DNA from: Clostridiales bacterium
GTDB lineage: Bacteria; Bacillota; Clostridia; Saccharofermentanales; Saccharofermentanaceae
DNA: 38,624 nt
Reading direction: 5' to 3'
Assembly: GCA_017940895.1 (NCBI GenBank)
Contig: JAGAXM010000021.1
Coordinates: 1 to 38,624 of the forward strand
The position numbers and the translations under genes are program-made. The notes beneath the pieces are model-generated. The model did no database searches and was not told the DNA's origin. It saw only the letters and a list, made by a program, of their open reading frames with translations. This document shows, piece after piece, positions 6,944 to 16,884 of this stretch (position 1 is the first letter of the stretch; each line of letters starts with the position of its first letter).

Positions 6944-9038
6944 TTCGATATATATTGATATCGTTCTCACTGTAGACTAATTCGTAAATGTCGTTATTCT
7001 CAAACAGTTTATTCGTAAAGATATAATCAACACCCAAAGAGCATATCTCTTCATCAGTAAGAGAAACTGTAAACACATCGGGATTGTTCAAAACAAACTC
7101 GTCATTAAGACCTTCATTGTCACGGTTGATCATGATATGAGCATACCTGTTATAGATATCCGAATCGTCAGATCCGTCGTCGACAGATTCCCACAGTTCC
7201 AATTGAGGGTAAACATTTGTTGAATTGATAGTCTTGGCTCCTTCCATAATCAATAAATTATTTAAAGGGAATCCCCATCCTTCAATGATCCAGACTCCAT
7301 CCGGATCATTATTAACAAGTTCCCGAATCTCTAACATAACAGGAGCATTTTGAACTGAGTCAACTCCCATTCTTATCGGGTTTACCAACAATCCGGAAAT
7401 CAAAATCGTCAGGGCAATCAGTACAGATCCCGTCTTACGAACCTTTTCATTCGTTAATCCTCTCGAAATAAAATATACTATTGCACCAAACAGCAGGAAT
7501 TGAACGATCAGCATTCGGATTCTGAAGTAGGCAGGGTTTATCCGATAACTAATCACTGTCATTATAAGAGAAAGGATAACAGCAAAGACTATGCTTAACA
7601 TACGCCCAAATGCCACTTTATGCTTCTCACAAAGATAAACACTTCTGACAAACAACAGAAGATCATTGAACGATAATATCACCATGGCTCTGCTCGAAAA
7701 GGACATGCTCATCATTGTGATTTTAGAAATGATCCCGGGGAAACCAACAAAGCAATAACACCCCAGGAACACAGAAACCGCTAACAGCAAAGTGCAGAGC
7801 AGATCATTCTTCTTTATTGATAACAGGTACTTTATATAAAAGATTATTCCTAAAGGGAATAAACTGATAAACAATGCTGATTCGCAGGTATTCTCGTACG
7901 TTGCGCCATCAATAAACGGATACCAGATATTGTTAAAAGAGTTGAAGAATCTGATAACATCTCCGCCTCCGCTGTTATTACGTTTACCCGGATAAACAGT
8001 GGAAGAAATAATCTCGATCGTCTCCCCTGACTGTTTATAAACATATATGGCTGATAACACCAAAATCAAAAGTGATATTGCTATTGGGATTATTTCTTTA
8101 CGATTAAAAGTATACTTTTTTCTATTCTGCAGGTAAGTCCAAACTATCAACACCAACAAAACATAAGCAAGAGGAATCATCCATGCAGGATACATCGAAA
8201 GAACATAACCACCGGCACAAACAGCTATAATTAAAGCGCAGACAGTTTTCTTAAGAATCGAAGAAGACTTCAAATAAGTATTGAAAGCGATTATGGACAA
8301 CTGCATAAAGAACAGCATTTCAACAAATCCATTGATGGCAAACCACCACTGAACAGCAGGTGCAAAAGAAACCATCAGAGCATAAAGAACTGAGATTCTT
8401 CTGTTATCATCGGTAATGATCCTTCCGAATTCAAAAGAGACCATAAACAAAGCAATGAGTCTCCCAATCCAAAAGAAAGACATACCGTACTCTATCGGCA
8501 AGAATAAATAGCCTAACTGAAACGGTCTGAATACCATTAACAGAGACTTGATCGGCTGGCCATATTCAATAAACACATCCGTCTTGGTTGCTCTTATTAT
8601 TGAACTGAAATAGGAGAATGGACTGTCCCCATAATACTGTGACCATGTCATAGGGGTAAAAACTGCATATTCATCGCTTCTGATAGTTCTTGAAAGACCG
8701 AAGATAACATCTGTGTCCGGCATTCCGGTCAGTTTAATCAGATATCCGATTGAAGAGCCGTTTATTCGTAAGACCACACAGATCACGAACATGCACAAGG
8801 CAACAGCATATCTGTACTTAAATACACGTTCTGCGCCCAGAATACCAAAGAACAAAAACGATACAAAGCAAATAAGCCACACCAACAAGGCTCTGACTGA
8901 TAATAATGCTCTGAACAGGTTCACTGCATCCAAATCCAAATAACCGCCATTCTCTACCATGAAAGCATAGACCATCATGAACAGAGCAGTAAGAAATGAA
9001 AGGATGGTAACCCTTGATATTTTTATCTTATCGATCAT
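6930..9038 (-). CDS. Large polytopic membrane protein, probable GT-C glycosyltransferase
   Basis: About 702 residues if started at the ATG at 9038, which has GGAG upstream; longer starts at 9047 or 9086 lie inside the preceding gene. It has some 12 or more hydrophobic segments. After the first segments comes an extracytoplasmic stretch with TIRSDEYAVFTPMTWSQYYG. This Arg-Ser-Asp-Glu motif recurs in large clostridial membrane proteins next to glycosyltransferases and may hold the catalytic Asp/Glu of a GT-C fold. The C-terminal 140 residues form a soluble domain (PDGVWIIEGWGFPLNNLLIM). It is the last gene of the Wzm/Wzt operon and converges on the DPM1-like gene. Likely role: transfer of a polyprenyl-linked sugar to exported glycan. 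The exact family is not certain. Confidence 0.8.
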   Translation of the reverse strand: MIDKIKISRVTILSFLTALFMMVYAFMVENGGYLDLDAVNLFRALLSVRALLVWLICFVSFLFFGILGAERVFKYRYAVALCMFVICVVLRINGSSIGYLIKLTGMPDTDVIFGLSRTIRSDEYAVFTPMTWSQYYGDSPFSYFSSIIRATKTDVFIEYGQPIKSLLMVFRPFQLGYLFLPIEYGMSFFWIGRLIALFMVSFEFGRIITDDNRRISVLYALMVSFAPAVQWWFAINGFVEMLFFMQLSIIAFNTYLKSSSILKKTVCALIIAVCAGGYVLSMYPAWMIPLAYVLLVLIVWTYLQNRKKYTFNRKEIIPIAISLLILVLSAIYVYKQSGETIEIISSTVYPGKRNNSGGGDVIRFFNSFNNIWYPFIDGATYENTCESALFISLFPLGIIFYIKYLLSIKKNDLLCTLLLAVSVFLGCYCFVGFPGIISKITMMSMSFSSRAMVILSFNDLLLFVRSVYLCEKHKVAFGRMLSIVFAVILSLIMTVISYRINPAYFRIRMLIVQFLLFGAIVYFISRGLTNEKVRKTGSVLIALTILISGLLVNPIRMGVDSVQNAPVMLEIRELVNNDPDGVWIIEGWGFPLNNLLIMEGAKTINSTNVYPQLELWESVDDGSDDSDIYNRYAHIMINRDNEGLNDEFVLNNPDVFTVSLTDEEICSLGVDYIFTNKLFENNDIYELVYSENDINIYRTNFD

Positions 9039-12000
9039 CACAATCATCTCCGACCATACGTGCTTCCGTGTTGTACGAACAATCAACCCGGTTTGTTGCC
9101 AGATTGATGCTGTAGAAAGGATCCTTTCCTTTTAAATCAGGGTGTTTATCATATAATCTCTTTCTCTCATCCAACAGTCGTTTTTGTTTCTCGGGATCCA
9201 TATCATCGGAACCACGGCTTGCAGACTCATGATGATACAGTACAGCGTCATTTCTGGTAACGTTGTAATAACCGTGTTCATAAAGACTGAAGCAAAGATC
9301 CACATCGTTGTAAGCTATCTTAAGATTCTCGTCAAACCCGCCGACTTCCGTAAATTTCTCTTTGGATATCATCACGCACGCAGCAGTTTCGCAAATGAAA
9401 TTATAATCCATTCTGTTTCTGCCAAAGTAAAGCGGATGATCATCAGGAAACCCTATAAACATATGAGAAGGTCCGATAAGAAGATTCGTCACTCCGATAT
9501 GTTGAATTGCAGTAGAGTTCGGATAAAGCAGTTTGGCTCCGACCGCTCCTGTATGATCAAGAGATGCCTGACCAACCATTCTCTCAAGCCATATACCGTC
9601 TTTTATCTCAATATCATCATTTAAGAACAGCAATAACTCACCATTAGAGATGCTTGCCCCGATATTACACATCTTAGAGAAATTGAAGTCCATCGGTTCA
9701 TAATGATAGACTGCATTTTTACCCTTAAGGTATTCAGATATAAGGGATTTATTCTCATCATTACTGCCGTTATCAACTACTATGATCTCATAATTAGAAT
9801 AATCGGTCTTCTCAGTCAGAGAATCTATGCATTGCTTAAGTAAAGAAGGATTATCCTTTGACGGAATAACAATGCTGACCAGTGGATTATCAGGATTTGT
9901 ATATACAACACGATACTGATACATGTCATCAACAAATTCAGCAAATCCGGTAAGACCGCGTCTCTTAAGGCACTCTTCTTTTGCACGCTTCATCGCCTCT
10001 AAAGCATAAGGCTTCGCTTCAGGATTTGAAGCTATAGATTCAGCACGTTCTCTCCAATGGTATAAGACCTTGGGAATGTGTCCGACTCTCTTGTTATCGG
10101 AAAACTCCATAAACCTCAACGTGAAATCATAGTCTTGGGTACCATTAAATTCCGATCTCAAACCGCCTGTCTTTTCTACTACTGATCTTCTGTACAAAGC
10201 CAAATGGTTAGTGTACATAAGAGACATAAATGTATCAGGCGACCAATCCGGCTTAAAGAACGGCATATGTCTGGTCTTTCCATCCTCCGACAACTTATCT
10301 TCATCACTGTAAATGAAGTCAAGTTCCCTGTTCTGATTCAACAACCTGACGAACTCATAAAGAGCATTAGTGGTTATAACATCATCACAATCCATAAATG
10401 CGATGAATTCACCATTGGCTAACGCGATACCGTCATTGGTCGTCTTTGAGATATGTCCGTTCTCGCTGCGGTAATGAATCTTAATCTTATCGTTGCTCTC
10501 ATACCTTTTCAGCGTTTTTCTTACGCTTTCAAGAGTAGAACAATCATCGACAAGTATCAGCTCCCAATTCTTATAAATCTGATTTACCACAGATTGTATA
10601 CAGGCAGTTAACTGGCTATCAATTACATTATAAACAGGAACCACTACCGATATAAGCGGTTCATACTCGAAAGGCTCGTCAAATGTTTCTTTCCCCTCAT
10701 TGTTTTTGATCCAAACCTTATAGTTATCGGGTCTGAATCTCAAATAATAAGCCTTAAGTTTGTGCTTCAGCGCTGCAGTAACATTATTCTTTATACTCAT
10801 AATACTTCTTTTGACTTTGTATCGATTTCCTTCTCTTATACGGATACGCTTCTTTACCGCTTCGCTGATGTCACTCCTTTTAAGTAAACCTTGAAGCCAG
10901 TAAACCTCTATTTGAGGATAGCGATTAAGTGTTTCTATATCTAACTTCGCTACATATTTCTCGATGCCTTTTTGTTTGGCGAAACCGTCGACGTTGGTCA
11001 GATTACCGATATTGACTGCTTCCGATTCTGTAGGATCATTAATCAAACGTTTAATCGGGAATAATGCCACGCTTTCCGAATAACTGAGACCATACTTCTC
11101 AGAGAATTCTTGAGCTCTTAATACATAGGATACTATTCCTTCGCATATTCTTTGCCTATACGACATATCACAACCGTCTTCTTCAAATACAACTCCATTC
11201 TCATCATAACAATGGACAGATTCTTCCGGAGAACCGAAGAATAATTCAAGCAAAACAATTGCCGAACTGACATCATTCTGAAGATCCTTATTTTTGTCTG
11301 TATCAAACAAATACGTGCTGTACGTAAGATCTCTTAATTGTTTACGAGCCTTTATGGTATCCATTATTCCTGTATACAAGAACTCGTAATTCTTATCATA
11401 AATACCGGTGGACTTTAAGAACCTGTCCAGTAAATACTGGGAGCTGCCGTTCCAGCCACAGTCAAACACTATGCTGTCGCCATCAAAAAAGCCTTCTTTC
11501 TGAAAGTAAGATAATGCATATTGTCTTTCAATCTCACAATGCTTTAAGAAAGCCGCTTTATTAAGCACAAAGAGCTGCTTGACTTTATTCATGTCATCCA
11601 AATTGCGGATCTCATAGTCAAGCCCGTCAATCCCCGCTTCGGAAAGACCTTTTGAGCATTCTTCTTTAACATCAAGGTAATCCAGTATCTGCTCAACAGT
11701 TTGTCCGAATGTAAATGGCGGCAGTATAGCCAATGCATCTTTATCCAGCTCTGTAATACCTGCTAACAATAGAGATCTCCGGGAAACATATAAATAATGA
11801 GTTTCCGCATTGATTCCAACTTCATCAAACAACTTATATAGATTGTATCCGTCTCTTGCAAGAAGATAGAGTTTTTTCGAACCGGTATTCTCTACCTTTC
11901 GAGAAACAAATTCCATTAATCCTGCATACAAAGGACCGCCGGCATAAACGCCAAGATTAAACCAAAAGTCTTCTCTGTCTTTTATTACTGCTTTGGATAT

Positions 12001-12684
12001 TCCGTTACAGATCAAACCGTTTTTGTCATATGATGACAGCTCATCAAGCAACAGAGGCTGATAGTGATACGCGCGCCATCCGGCCTTTACGGCATTATCA
12101 TAATCAGAAGCTTTATTGTCACCTATATGGAGAATATCCTCAGAAGCAACATTCTCCTTTTTCTGAACATAAGGATAGATATCGCCTCTATACTTGGTAA
12201 CATGCTCGTCGGCAGATACGTAAAGTGCATCATATCCGGTATAACCGCACTTCTCAAGCATCCTCGAGATCTGCTTCGCATTAAGATACATATCACTCGT
12301 AATGATTACTCTCTTATTCTTTAACTTGGCATAGTTGAAAACTTCCATTAATTCGTCATTGCAATAGACAGAATCCAACTCCACTTGAAGTTCAGTTTCC
12401 TTAACCTCGTTCCAATCCAATTCATAAGATGTATTTTGAGATATGAAGTCATATATCTCGTCCAAGTTCGCATGAGGACGACCGTTCTTCTCAGCCTGCA
12501 TACTGGCTTTCATTTGAAGACCGGTTCTTATCTTTCTGAAATCATTAATACCATATTGCTTTCCTACAATATCGAAAACAGTTTCAGGCTCATCGGTAAC
12601 TCTCCTGATCAATGTATCAAATACATCAAACGAGATTACCTCAGATTCATCTATTAATCCCTTCAACTCATCTGATAAAACCAC
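9028..12684 (-). CDS. HAD-GT2-GT2 trimodular glycosyltransferase
   Basis: A 1218-residue cytoplasmic protein beginning at GTG (GGAG 7 bases upstream). Residues 1-230 form a HAD domain: FDVFDTL with nucleophile Asp20, ITSDMYL (motif II), Lys164 and IGDNKASDYDNA (motif IV). The usual second Asp of motif I is replaced by Phe22, as in dehalogenase-like members. A long helical region with YLLARDGYNLYKLF follows. The first GT2 unit begins near 672 (ISVVVPVYN, VDDCST, FMDCDD, YSDEDKL) and the second near 932 (VSIVIPSKD, VDNGSND, FLNDDIEI, YNDVDLCF); both look complete. Such multidomain proteins build wall polysaccharide backbones or side chains exported by Wzm/Wzt. The next gene overlaps its 3' end by 11 bases. 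Confidence 0.93.
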   Translation of the reverse strand: MVLSDELKGLIDESEVISFDVFDTLIRRVTDEPETVFDIVGKQYGINDFRKIRTGLQMKASMQAEKNGRPHANLDEIYDFISQNTSYELDWNEVKETELQVELDSVYCNDELMEVFNYAKLKNKRVIITSDMYLNAKQISRMLEKCGYTGYDALYVSADEHVTKYRGDIYPYVQKKENVASEDILHIGDNKASDYDNAVKAGWRAYHYQPLLLDELSSYDKNGLICNGISKAVIKDREDFWFNLGVYAGGPLYAGLMEFVSRKVENTGSKKLYLLARDGYNLYKLFDEVGINAETHYLYVSRRSLLLAGITELDKDALAILPPFTFGQTVEQILDYLDVKEECSKGLSEAGIDGLDYEIRNLDDMNKVKQLFVLNKAAFLKHCEIERQYALSYFQKEGFFDGDSIVFDCGWNGSSQYLLDRFLKSTGIYDKNYEFLYTGIMDTIKARKQLRDLTYSTYLFDTDKNKDLQNDVSSAIVLLELFFGSPEESVHCYDENGVVFEEDGCDMSYRQRICEGIVSYVLRAQEFSEKYGLSYSESVALFPIKRLINDPTESEAVNIGNLTNVDGFAKQKGIEKYVAKLDIETLNRYPQIEVYWLQGLLKRSDISEAVKKRIRIREGNRYKVKRSIMSIKNNVTAALKHKLKAYYLRFRPDNYKVWIKNNEGKETFDEPFEYEPLISVVVPVYNVIDSQLTACIQSVVNQIYKNWELILVDDCSTLESVRKTLKRYESNDKIKIHYRSENGHISKTTNDGIALANGEFIAFMDCDDVITTNALYEFVRLLNQNRELDFIYSDEDKLSEDGKTRHMPFFKPDWSPDTFMSLMYTNHLALYRRSVVEKTGGLRSEFNGTQDYDFTLRFMEFSDNKRVGHIPKVLYHWRERAESIASNPEAKPYALEAMKRAKEECLKRRGLTGFAEFVDDMYQYRVVYTNPDNPLVSIVIPSKDNPSLLKQCIDSLTEKTDYSNYEIIVVDNGSNDENKSLISEYLKGKNAVYHYEPMDFNFSKMCNIGASISNGELLLFLNDDIEIKDGIWLERMVGQASLDHTGAVGAKLLYPNSTAIQHIGVTNLLIGPSHMFIGFPDDHPLYFGRNRMDYNFICETAACVMISKEKFTEVGGFDENLKIAYNDVDLCFSLYEHGYYNVTRNDAVLYHHESASRGSDDMDPEKQKRLLDERKRLYDKHPDLKGKDPFYSINLATNRVDCSYNTEARMVGDDCDDR

Positions 12685-12693
12685 TTATATCTC

Positions 12694-14421
12694 CTATCCC
12701 TTAACAATCCCCAGTTTTTTAAGAAGTCTCCAAGATTTTGAATTGAGTATATCATCCAATGTATGTCTTAATTCTTCATTGGTATGTTTTAATTCTTCAT
12801 TCTCCTTTTCCTTTGCAACAAAATAATCAATGTGCTTTATTGCAGGCGGATAAGCCTTTATGTAATCAGAAAGCTTTACCTCATCCCCGGCGATATATCT
12901 CTGAAAGGCTTCTTCCATCTTAAGATAGATATCGCGTTTATCAGAAGATAATCCATAACGATCATAAACGTTCTCTTTAATCTGATCTGAAACCTCGCTA
13001 AAAGCCCGCGAATAAAACAATGCTCTCCACAGAACATACTCTAACGGAATCAGGAAATCGAATACCCATTCGCAATCAATAATATAATCTTTATCATCAG
13101 TCTGTATGACATTAGAAAAAACCAGATCAACATCAACTACATTGCCGGATTCAACATTCTCGGGAACAGACTGATTCCCAAAGACCGTCTGAAACTTATC
13201 ATCCTGAACGAAAACATCAGATGTCTTCATACAGCGGATCAGGTCATACAGTTTATCAACAGACTTATATATCAGTTCTGACGATCCGCACTTACAAGCT
13301 TTATTGAAATCAGATTCCAAATTAACCCCTTCAACAAACTTCGTTTCCAGAACATCATCGCGCTGTACTGATTTGCAAACGGCTGCACGATCACCTGTTA
13401 CCGAATCAAGCAGATTTTCATTCCTGCATATACTCTTTATATGATCTGACCCTGCAGTTTTTCTGTTTGTTTTCTTAACTGCCAATCCGCGGGAATTACT
13501 ATGAATCGTCGTAATTATCTGATACTTCGGATCCCTGTTATCTGATTCTTTGGCATATATAATCCTGTCATCGCCGGAAGAACCTAATATAACTAAGTAT
13601 GAATTAGATACCGCAGGGAACGAATTATTATCTATAACATCATCAAACACTTCGGATTCATCCCAGAATACATACCGGCACTTGTCAAAGTTTCTGGCAT
13701 TTTCCGTAAGATCACCTTTATGAGGAAGATAATCATCTGAATAGACCGAATTAGTAAACAGCATATCCGGATACGGATAATAGAAAGAATAATCCGTAAA
13801 ACCCGACTCAACAAATAAAGATTCCAACTCACTCTTAGTATAACGGGCAGTGCCATCAGGTAATGAACCCGCCAGATACTTCAATCCGATTTTGTTATCA
13901 ACTGCAATTACAATCCGGCCGGTCTCTGTAATATGCTCCTTAACCGACTCGAGCATTTCCTTTGATAACAATGACCCGCCAACGAGTATTATCAGATCAT
14001 AACTCTCATTATTTGAAGCAATGACCTCCTTATGATCGCCCGCTATTATCTCAAGATTCTCATAGTCTTTATGTCTGTATGCGTTTACAAGACAGGACTT
14101 ATAAGAAGCGTCTATCGAACAGACGGTATGTGCCTTTTCGCACAAAACGCCGGTAAGAGCTCCGCATTCAGCTCCGATTTCCAGAACCCTGTCGTTCTTA
14201 CTGACAGGAATCCAATTAATCAAATTCTCACGGGTTTCAGACAGATGATAGAGCAATGGCCAACTGCCTTTTTCTATCACCTTGTTCATATACAGATGAG
14301 GATCTGTATTCTTTACTATATCTAACAGATCATCAAGCCGTTCTTCACTTTGCTCATCTGCAGCAGAGCAAAAAGAACTGTCAAGTTTAACCTTCCCTAT
14401 TATCTCTACTTTGTCACTCAT
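12694..14421 (-). CDS. Class I SAM methyltransferase with C-terminal coiled coil
   Basis: A 575-residue protein starting at the ATG at 14421, preceded by GGTGGAG and overlapping the ABC ATPase stop by 8 bases. Motif I is RVLEIGAECGALTGVL (about 78-93), with an acidic motif II around SIDAS. A long C-terminal region contains IIDCEWVFDFLIPLEYVLWR, seen in methyltransferases of rhamnan and O-antigen clusters. It ends in a coiled coil, NEELKHTNEELRHT, then LNSKSWRLLKKLG. In ABC-exported glycans, methyl groups often mark or cap chain ends that Wzt recognises, so it may methylate the sugar chain; that role is inferred from context. The coiled coil carries a 21-base tandem repeat (12761-12802). Confidence 0.88.
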   Translation of the reverse strand: MSDKVEIIGKVKLDSSFCSAADEQSEERLDDLLDIVKNTDPHLYMNKVIEKGSWPLLYHLSETRENLINWIPVSKNDRVLEIGAECGALTGVLCEKAHTVCSIDASYKSCLVNAYRHKDYENLEIIAGDHKEVIASNNESYDLIILVGGSLLSKEMLESVKEHITETGRIVIAVDNKIGLKYLAGSLPDGTARYTKSELESLFVESGFTDYSFYYPYPDMLFTNSVYSDDYLPHKGDLTENARNFDKCRYVFWDESEVFDDVIDNNSFPAVSNSYLVILGSSGDDRIIYAKESDNRDPKYQIITTIHSNSRGLAVKKTNRKTAGSDHIKSICRNENLLDSVTGDRAAVCKSVQRDDVLETKFVEGVNLESDFNKACKCGSSELIYKSVDKLYDLIRCMKTSDVFVQDDKFQTVFGNQSVPENVESGNVVDVDLVFSNVIQTDDKDYIIDCEWVFDFLIPLEYVLWRALFYSRAFSEVSDQIKENVYDRYGLSSDKRDIYLKMEEAFQRYIAGDEVKLSDYIKAYPPAIKHIDYFVAKEKENEELKHTNEELRHTLDDILNSKSWRLLKKLGIVKG

Positions 14422-15667
14422 ACTCCACCACAGACTCACTGTCGAACACACCTACTGTGTTCTTGTCAGACAAAACCTGCACATTGCATATATCAACCAA
14501 TCGATGATGCGCAACAAATGCATCACTCTCAAAGCCGGTACACGATATTGATAAGAGATATTGCCCGCCCTGGAGCATCATCTTCTGTCTGAAACTGACG
14601 GTAACAACTTCTCCGGCCTTAACCCTCTCCTTCATGCAGTTCTCATACATAGTATTTGTTCCCGTAAGCTCCACACCCTTAAGATCTCTTAATTTCATAG
14701 CGAATATGGGAGCTTCAATATCCTTGAAGAATCTGACTTTCATCTTGATCTTATACTCTTCGCCTTTTAGAACCGTATTCGAGATAACACCGGATCCGTC
14801 CATAACAGCATAATCAATGATCTCGGCACTCTGATCCCCATATTCGAGGAAGTTGGAATTGGTTGTCAGGCTCTCTTTCCAAGTTGAACCATTACCGTCA
14901 GCACTGTGTATCTCCTCATACTCCCTCATGTTCTGAACCAGTATTCTGCGGTACATATTAACAACTTCCGGAGTATCACCGACCATAACCTGTTCACCCT
15001 TGTTTATAAGGACACAACGGGTACAGTATTTCATCACACTTCCCATATCGTGGGAAACAAACAGTATCGTTTTACCGCGTTCCTGAAACTCATTAAACTT
15101 TCTGAAGCACTTGGCCTGAAAGAAGACATCTCCAACGCTCAATGCTTCATCAACTATGAGAATGTCAGGATCTACATTGATCGCGACAGCAAATGCCAGT
15201 CTGGCGAACATACCGCTCGAATATGTCTTTACAGGCTGGTTGATGTGTTCACCGATCTCGGCAAAATCTATAATCTCCTTAACCTTCTCATCCATTTCTT
15301 CTTTGCTGTATCCCATAATGGTGCCGTTAAGGTAAATGTTCTTAAGCCCCGTATATTCCATATTAAATCCGGCCCCCAGCTCAAGAAGCGCACTGATCCT
15401 TCCGTCTGTCTCAACGCTGCCCTCAGTAGGAGTCAACACACCGGTAATTATCTTAAGCAGAGTGGACTTACCGGAACCATTTGTACCGACAATACCTATG
15501 CATTCGCCTCTTTTAACTTCGAAATCTATATCTTTAAGCGCATAGAAGTCTTTATGATAGCTTCGCTTAGTGATCGACCATGATTCCTTCAATCGATCAA
15601 TCGGCTTCTCATACAACTGATATGCCTTACGTATATGATTAACTCGAATTACTGTATCTTTTTCCAT
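14414..15667 (-). CDS. Polysaccharide ABC exporter ATPase (Wzt/TagH type) with C-terminal binding domain
   Basis: A 417-residue ATPase. Residues 1-240 hold the nucleotide-binding domain: Walker A GTNGSGKST (61-69), signature TYSSGMFARLAF (148-159), Walker B DILIVDEALSVGD (168-180) and the switch His in FVSHD. Residues about 260-417 form an extra domain (Wzt-C-like, beta-rich, with TVSFRQKMMLQGGQYLLSIS) that in relatives binds the modified end of the polymer to be exported. This places the operon with ABC-dependent, non-Wzy glycan export. It follows the permease gene with no spare base and precedes the methyltransferase, a common order in such loci. Confidence 0.96.
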   Translation of the reverse strand: MEKDTVIRVNHIRKAYQLYEKPIDRLKESWSITKRSYHKDFYALKDIDFEVKRGECIGIVGTNGSGKSTLLKIITGVLTPTEGSVETDGRISALLELGAGFNMEYTGLKNIYLNGTIMGYSKEEMDEKVKEIIDFAEIGEHINQPVKTYSSGMFARLAFAVAINVDPDILIVDEALSVGDVFFQAKCFRKFNEFQERGKTILFVSHDMGSVMKYCTRCVLINKGEQVMVGDTPEVVNMYRRILVQNMREYEEIHSADGNGSTWKESLTTNSNFLEYGDQSAEIIDYAVMDGSGVISNTVLKGEEYKIKMKVRFFKDIEAPIFAMKLRDLKGVELTGTNTMYENCMKERVKAGEVVTVSFRQKMMLQGGQYLLSISCTGFESDAFVAHHRLVDICNVQVLSDKNTVGVFDSESVVEYE

Positions 15668-16462
15668 TTACAATACATCCGCAAAATGTGGCTTCGACTT
15701 ATAGAAAGTCGATATGCCCAGAGCATATATCAACAACAGTTCAACCCAAAAAGCCAGTGTCAATACAGGATGTTCCCATATCCAATGACCATTCATAAAA
15801 CTCTCCCTATAACCATTTACGATATAAAACATAGGATTAAGGGAAAGTGCCATACGTAAGTATTGATTGCCGATCGCATCAATGTTCCACAAGATCGGGG
15901 TCATCCACATTCCGATATTCATTATTATCGGAACAATTGACTGAAGATCTTTAAAGAACGGAACTATCGAAGATGTCAGGAACGATAACCCGATAACCAA
16001 CAGCAACAGACAGATGCAGTAATAAATAATCTGTACAAACGAGATTCCGGGGACTTTTCCCATCAAAAGATATATAAGGAATGAGAATACAACAAAGAAC
16101 ACATGAACAAACGAAGCGGATATAGTCTTTACCAACGGGAGAATACTTATCGGGAAAACAACCTTCTTAACCAGATAGTTATACTCCACAAAACAACCTG
16201 TAGCACTTGTAACAGCTTCGGTAAAGAACAGCCATGGACATAATCCGGCAATCAGCCAGAGAACATAAGGGTATCCGCCGTCAGCAGGACCTGCATGAAA
16301 AGCAACCTGGAAAACAAACACATACAGCAAAACAATAACTATCGGTTGAACAAAAGCCCACAAAACGCCAAAAAAGGATCCCGCGAACCTCATTCCAAAA
16401 TCATTCTTCGCAAGTTCCACTATAAGTTTGCTGCTTTTGATCCACTCTCTAAGAATCTTCAT
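15668..16462 (-). CDS. Polysaccharide ABC exporter permease (Wzm/TagG type)
   Basis: A 264-residue ABC-2 membrane protein with about six membrane segments. The start is placed at the ATG at 16462, giving MKILREWIKSSKLIVELAKN; family members begin this way before the DFGMRFAGSFFGVLWAFVQP block. An upstream in-frame ATG at 16546 would add 28 residues unlike the family. No clear ribosome site precedes 16462, and a TATAAT sequence ends 7 bases before the ATG, so the message could begin at the start codon. Conserved stretches include YVLWLIAGLCPWLFF, GMWMTPILW and LNPMFYIVNGYR. It forms the channel for the glycan with the ATPase encoded next. Confidence 0.94.
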   Translation of the reverse strand: MKILREWIKSSKLIVELAKNDFGMRFAGSFFGVLWAFVQPIVIVLLYVFVFQVAFHAGPADGGYPYVLWLIAGLCPWLFFTEAVTSATGCFVEYNYLVKKVVFPISILPLVKTISASFVHVFFVVFSFLIYLLMGKVPGISFVQIIYYCICLLLLVIGLSFLTSSIVPFFKDLQSIVPIIMNIGMWMTPILWNIDAIGNQYLRMALSLNPMFYIVNGYRESFMNGHWIWEHPVLTLAFWVELLLIYALGISTFYKSKPHFADVL

Positions 16463-16515
16463 ATGAGCAATTATACTATACTTGAACTCCAATTGAGATA
16501 GACTTACTGATCGTA

Positions 16516-16746
16516 TCAGCCCAACATTTGAGACATATATTTCCAACCAACATATACAAACATACCAATCACAGCAACAGCAGTTGTATACTGAAGATCC
16601 CTTACATAAGAGGCATATGCCGATAATGCGATTGTTATCAGACTCGAGATCGTCATCAAGGCTAATGCATACCGATTTATCTGATCCTTTTTTCTGACCT
16701 CAGGCAAAGAACAGCCAGAACGATTCGTACAGAATCCCGATATCAT
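16516..16746 (-). CDS. Doubtful small membrane protein ORF
   Basis: An open frame of up to 90 residues (from a TTG at 16788; ATG at 16746 shown here) whose C-terminal half has two clear hydrophobic segments, ALALMTISSLITIALSAYA and TTAVAVIGMFVYVGWKY, separated by RDLQ. The membrane pattern is too regular to ignore, but no start has a ribosome site and I know no family. It lies just upstream of the permease and in the same direction. It could be a real small membrane protein, or a decayed fragment. Confidence 0.3.
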   Translation of the reverse strand: MISGFCTNRSGCSLPEVRKKDQINRYALALMTISSLITIALSAYASYVRDLQYTTAVAVIGMFVYVGWKYMSQMLG

Positions 16747-16815
16747 ATAAGACTTTGAGTAGGAAAAATGTAGGAAGTTAGTATGCAAACAAATTGTTAA
16801 GTTTGTTAAATCACT

Positions 16816-16844
16816 TTGATAATTGTCTGGAATCGATATATAAT
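16816..16844 (+). promoter_or_regulatory. Strong predicted sigma-A promoter for the DUF5648 secreted protein
   Basis: TTGATA (16816-16821) and TATAAT (16839-16844) are 17 bases apart. The ribosome site AAGGAGGT (16868-16875) is near perfect and lies 9 bases before the ATG at 16885. This is among the best promoter and ribosome site pairs in the window and suggests strong expression. Confidence 0.75.
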
Positions 16845-16884
16845 CAGTGTACTCAAAGAGACTTTTTAAGGAGGTTAATATTTA

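Noticed and set aside
14906..15583. 225-codon plus-strand open frame opposite the ABC ATPase
   Set aside because: The minus strand has all ABC ATPase motifs here; the plus frame has none.
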